This document shows, in pieces, positions 61,514 through 64,000 of a stretch of 64,000 bases of DNA; position 1 is the first letter of the stretch; each line of letters opens with the position of its first letter. A program made the translations under genes and the position numbers. This DNA is from Streptomyces sp. DH-12 (GTDB lineage: Bacteria; Actinomycetota; Actinomycetes; Streptomycetales; Streptomycetaceae), in the NCBI RefSeq assembly GCF_002899455.1, contig NZ_PPFB01000001.1, positions 4,811,001 to 4,875,000 of the forward strand, written 5' to 3'. Under the pieces are notes generated by a model. It made no database searches, was not told the DNA's origin, and worked only from the letters and a program-made list of their open reading frames with translations.

Positions 61514-62749
61514 TCAGTGCGCGCCGCGCTGTCCCGGGACGCCCGGCGCCGAGGCGCTCAGGGACGACCCCAGCGCGCCGGCCGCCGCCGTCCGGCGCGA
61601 CTGGTGCGGGACCGCGCCGTCCGGGTACAGCGTCTGCGACACCGGGTGCCCCGAGGGCTCCGGCCTGCCGGACGGGACGCCGCCTCCCGGGGCGCCCTGC
61701 GCGGTCTCGGTGTCCTGGCCGCGCTCGGCCTGCGGGCGCCGGGCCCGGTACGCGGCCCGGTAGGCGGCCGGGGACGAGCCGAGCTGGCGCCGGAAGTGGC
61801 CGCGCAGCGCCACCGGCGAGCGGAAGCCGCAGCGTCCGGCGACCTCGTCGACCGAGTAGTCCGACGTCTCCAGCAGGCGCTGCGCCTGGAGCACCCGCTG
61901 CGTGATCAGCCACTGCAGCGGGGCGCTGCCGGTCAGCGAGCGGAACCGGCGGTCGAAGGTGCGGCGGCTCATGTACGCGCGGGCCGCGAGGGTCTCCACG
62001 TCGAACTGCTCGTGGAGGTGCTCCAGCGCCCAGGCGACGACCTCGGCGAGCGGGTCGGCGCCGATCTCCTCCGGTAAAGACCGGTCGAGGTAGCGCTCCT
62101 GGCCGCCGCTGCGGCGCGGCGGGACCACCAGGCGCCGGGCGAGCGCGCCGGCCGCCTCGTTGCCGTGGTCCGTGCGCACGATGTGCAGGCACAGGTCGAT
62201 GCCGGCCGCGGTGCCCGCGGACGTCAGCACGTCGCCGTCGTCCACGAACAGCTCGCGTGGATCGACGTGCACCGACGGATAGCGCTTGGCCAGCGTCGGC
62301 GCGTACATCCAGTGGGTGGTCGCGGGACGGCCGTCCAGCAGACCCGCCGCCGCGAGGACGAAGGCGCCGGTGCACAGTCCGACGATGCGGGCGCCCTCCT
62401 CGTGGGCCCGGCGCAGCGCGTCCAGGGCCTCGTCCGGCGGCGGGGAGGTGATCGATCGCCAGGCCGGCACCACGACGGTGCCCGCCCGGGATATCGCCTC
62501 CAGGCCGTGTGGCGCGGTGAGTTCCAGGCCCCCTGTGGTCCGCAGCGGGCCCTCTTCGCCGCCGCACACCAGCAGGCGGTAGCGCGGCACGCCGGCGTCC
62601 TGGCGGTCAACCCCGAACACCGACAGCGGTATGGAACTTTCGAAAATGGGGCCGCCGCTGAACAGCAGCACCGCGACGATCTCCTTGCGGCGGCGCCCGG
62701 AGAGCTTCCGGGCCGTGTTTTCCGGCGCGGCAGTGGAGTCGTGGCTCAT
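61514..62749 (-). CDS. adpA: Pleiotropic developmental regulator AdpA
   Basis: 411 residues. N-terminal DJ-1/GATase-like dimerisation domain (about 20-190: EIVAVLLFSGGPIFESSIPL, RIVGLCTGAFVLAAAGLL), C-terminal AraC-type double HTH (about 240-335: TLAARAYMSRRTFDRRFRSL, VDEVAGRCGFRSPVALRGHF). A TTA codon (Leu225) lies between the domains, making translation dependent on the bldA tRNA. AdpA drives aerial mycelium and secondary metabolism genes; in S. griseus it is itself under ArpA. ATG 62749. Highly recognisable. Confidence 0.97.
   Translation of the reverse strand: MSHDSTAAPENTARKLSGRRRKEIVAVLLFSGGPIFESSIPLSVFGVDRQDAGVPRYRLLVCGGEEGPLRTTGGLELTAPHGLEAISRAGTVVVPAWRSITSPPPDEALDALRRAHEEGARIVGLCTGAFVLAAAGLLDGRPATTHWMYAPTLAKRYPSVHVDPRELFVDDGDVLTSAGTAAGIDLCLHIVRTDHGNEAAGALARRLVVPPRRSGGQERYLDRSLPEEIGADPLAEVVAWALEHLHEQFDVETLAARAYMSRRTFDRRFRSLTGSAPLQWLITQRVLQAQRLLETSDYSVDEVAGRCGFRSPVALRGHFRRQLGSSPAAYRAAYRARRPQAERGQDTETAQGAPGGGVPSGRPEPSGHPVSQTLYPDGAVPHQSRRTAAAGALGSSLSASAPGVPGQRGAH
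62075..62077 (-). promoter_or_regulatory. TTA codon in adpA (bldA-dependent step)
   Basis: Codon 225 reads TTA on the minus strand (TAA on plus). TTA codons are rare in Streptomyces and need tRNA-Leu(UAA) from bldA. The place, between the two AdpA domains, is the same as in known adpA genes. Confidence 0.95.
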
Positions 62750-63707
62750 CCTGCTAAGCCCCCCTCGGTGGTCGCGGCTCCTCGGTTGTGTCGCTCCTGC
62801 ACGTTTCCCCTCGGTCCTGCACGAGTCCCCCGCCGTAAGACAGTCAAGATCGAATCTACTGTGTCCCGTCGCGCACCGGTGGCCAGTTCGGCACTCGGTG
62901 CATTGTCGACTTGGCAACTTGGCGTGAAGCATTCGATCACGAAGCGTTGCACTCGCGCGCCGTGCAGGGAAGTACGCCTCGTCGCGGTGGCCAAAGCGCG
63001 TAGGGTGCGCAGGGCTCGTGAGACCCTTTCCGTGCAGGTGGAACGGGGGTTGGGGGGCGGTCACGGCACCGGGTGCGCCCACGCCGTAAGTTGGCTGAAA
63101 AGAGACGGGTTCGGGTGCGGAAACCGGTCAACCGGCCGGTGTCCGTCCGGCGTCCCGCGGGGCGTGCGCCCGCGCGCGGGAAGGGGTGCCGCGGCGCGGG
63201 GAGCGGCGGACCGGCAGGCGGGGGACGGCCGTGACGGCCGCCGGGCCGCACGCCGCGCCGCGGGAGGACCGCGGGGGCGAGCGGGCAGCCGGACGCGGTC
63301 CGGCGGAGGAGGCCGTCCTCCGGGGACCGGCCGGGGGCGTGGGCGGGGCGGGGCACCGAGGGCCTCCTGTCGTGGCGTGGTCCACCCGCCCCGACGGGCG
63401 GGCGGGCCGCGTCGGTCACCGTGCGGGCGGGGACCGGTGGAGGGGCCGGACGGCCCTTGACGGGCCGGCCGCGGGTGGTTCAGGTGTCAAGCGCATACCG
63501 AGCAAACCGCCTGTACAGGGCAGCAACCATTGCGTCGCGGGCGGACCCTCGTGCATGCTCCGGGGAACCCGCCTCCCGGTTCGCGGGATCTGGGCCATGG
63601 AGGCGTGCCGCCGTACCCTTGAGGGTATGGGGTGGGGAAGACACTTCCCGGACACAGCTCCGCCGCACACTGTCGTCCCATAAAAGGATCACAACCCCGA
63701 GACAGCC
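62750..63707. other. Long adpA upstream region without a gene
   Basis: About 960 bp with no supported gene. Nearest adpA (62820-62990) the DNA is less GC-rich and holds the promoter candidates, including an AdpA-type site. The part 63080-63480 is GC-rich and repetitive with Arg/Pro shadow frames. Long leaders upstream of adpA are known in this genus. Confidence 0.5.
62880..62889 (+). promoter_or_regulatory. AdpA-binding consensus upstream of adpA
   Basis: TGGCCAGTTC matches the AdpA consensus TGGCSNGWWY at all ten positions, 131 bp before the adpA start. TGGCGTGAAG at 62920-62929 matches nine of ten. Fits known autoregulation of adpA. Confidence 0.65.
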
Positions 63708-64000
63708 ATGGCCGGTCACGAATTCTTCGAACCAGCGGACCGCAAGCGGCCGGTCGCCGATCCGACGGCGGCCGAACCCCTGGCGGCGGAGGACTCGCGC
63801 CATGCGTGCGACCCCGCCTTCCGGCACGGGGTGGTCGTCGGCTTCGACGGTTCCACGTCCAGTGAGCGGGCCCTCGCGTACGCCATCGGCATGGCGCGGC
63901 GCTCCGGCTCCGGGCTGATCATCGTCCACGTCGCCAACCGGCTGCCCACCACGGTGTGGGCGGGCTGCGAGCCGCCGGTCTTCGTGGACGTCCCGGACCA
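63708..64000 (+). CDS. Universal stress protein, N-terminal part
   Basis: 97 codons, running off the window. After a short tail (MAGHEFFEPADRKRPVADPT) comes the UspA fold: HGVVVGFDGSTSSERALAYAI, ARRSGSGLIIVHVA. ATP-binding stress proteins of this type are common in actinobacteria. ATG 63708. The rest lies outside the window. Confidence 0.85.
   Translation, partial: MAGHEFFEPADRKRPVADPTAAEPLAAEDSRHACDPAFRHGVVVGFDGSTSSERALAYAIGMARRSGSGLIIVHVANRLPTTVWAGCEPPVFVDVPD

Noticed and set aside
63080..63480. Arg/Pro-rich frames upstream of adpA as genes
   Set aside because: Frames on both strands look alike in composition, lack starts with ribosome sites and show no domain.

Overview
The window is high-GC actinobacterial DNA. 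Its gene content points to Streptomyces: adpA with an in-frame TTA codon, the cebR-cebEFG-bglC cellobiose locus with CebR boxes, a DasR-type operator before an AA10 chitin-active monooxygenase, a BldD-style GGDEF/EAL gene and a pSAM2-type integrative element. From memory, the chromosomal backbone runs in the order of the S. coelicolor SCO2792 (adpA) to about SCO2834 region, reversed. I could not check this by alignment.

Region 1 (1-14400) is backbone. It holds an SPFH/band-7 protein, a secreted lytic polysaccharide monooxygenase, tRNA-Lys, an IclR regulator, the ehuBCDA ectoine/hydroxyectoine-type ABC importer, a truncated copy and an intact copy of an Asp/Glu racemase/maleate isomerase family gene, two small conserved genes, a second identical tRNA-Lys in inverted orientation, a secreted M6-like metalloprotease, a PAS-GGDEF-EAL c-di-GMP protein (cdgA-like) and a luciferase-like flavin oxidoreductase.

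Region 2 (14405-41900) is accessory and is the most interesting part. A secreted LamG protein precedes a 2284-residue RHS polymorphic toxin with a HINT domain and a toxin tip, followed by its immunity gene. Behind it lie two displaced toxin tips, each with an immunity gene. They are separated by integrase-bearing elements: a ~2.1 kb deleted remnant and a ~12 kb AICE with int, xis, repSA-like rep, DUF2637, tra, double-GntR, XRE and small genes. A 21-bp sequence occurs exactly three times at the joints (25261, 27342, 39292). It lies in the HINT codons for HTYYVLAG and contains GCACA-7 bp-TGTGC, like a tyrosine-recombinase core. My reading is that this AICE family uses the RHS HINT coding sequence as attB. 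Each element would carry a toxin tip plus immunity at its left end, so integration swaps the toxin of the resident RHS protein and pushes the old tip downstream behind an in-frame TAG. A third integrase fragment after the third toxin/immunity pair suggests at least three rounds. IS insertions litter the island; one IS3 element has split the AICE tra gene.

Region 3 (42000-64000) returns to backbone. It holds an operon of a Cas4/AddB-like nuclease with Cys cluster, an unknown protein and a helicase-like ATPase; a PAP2 phosphatase; a histidine phosphatase; an XRE/TPR regulator; a spermidine-synthase-like protein; a two-component system; the cellobiose uptake and hydrolysis cluster; tRNA-His; oligoribonuclease; adpA; and the start of a universal stress protein.
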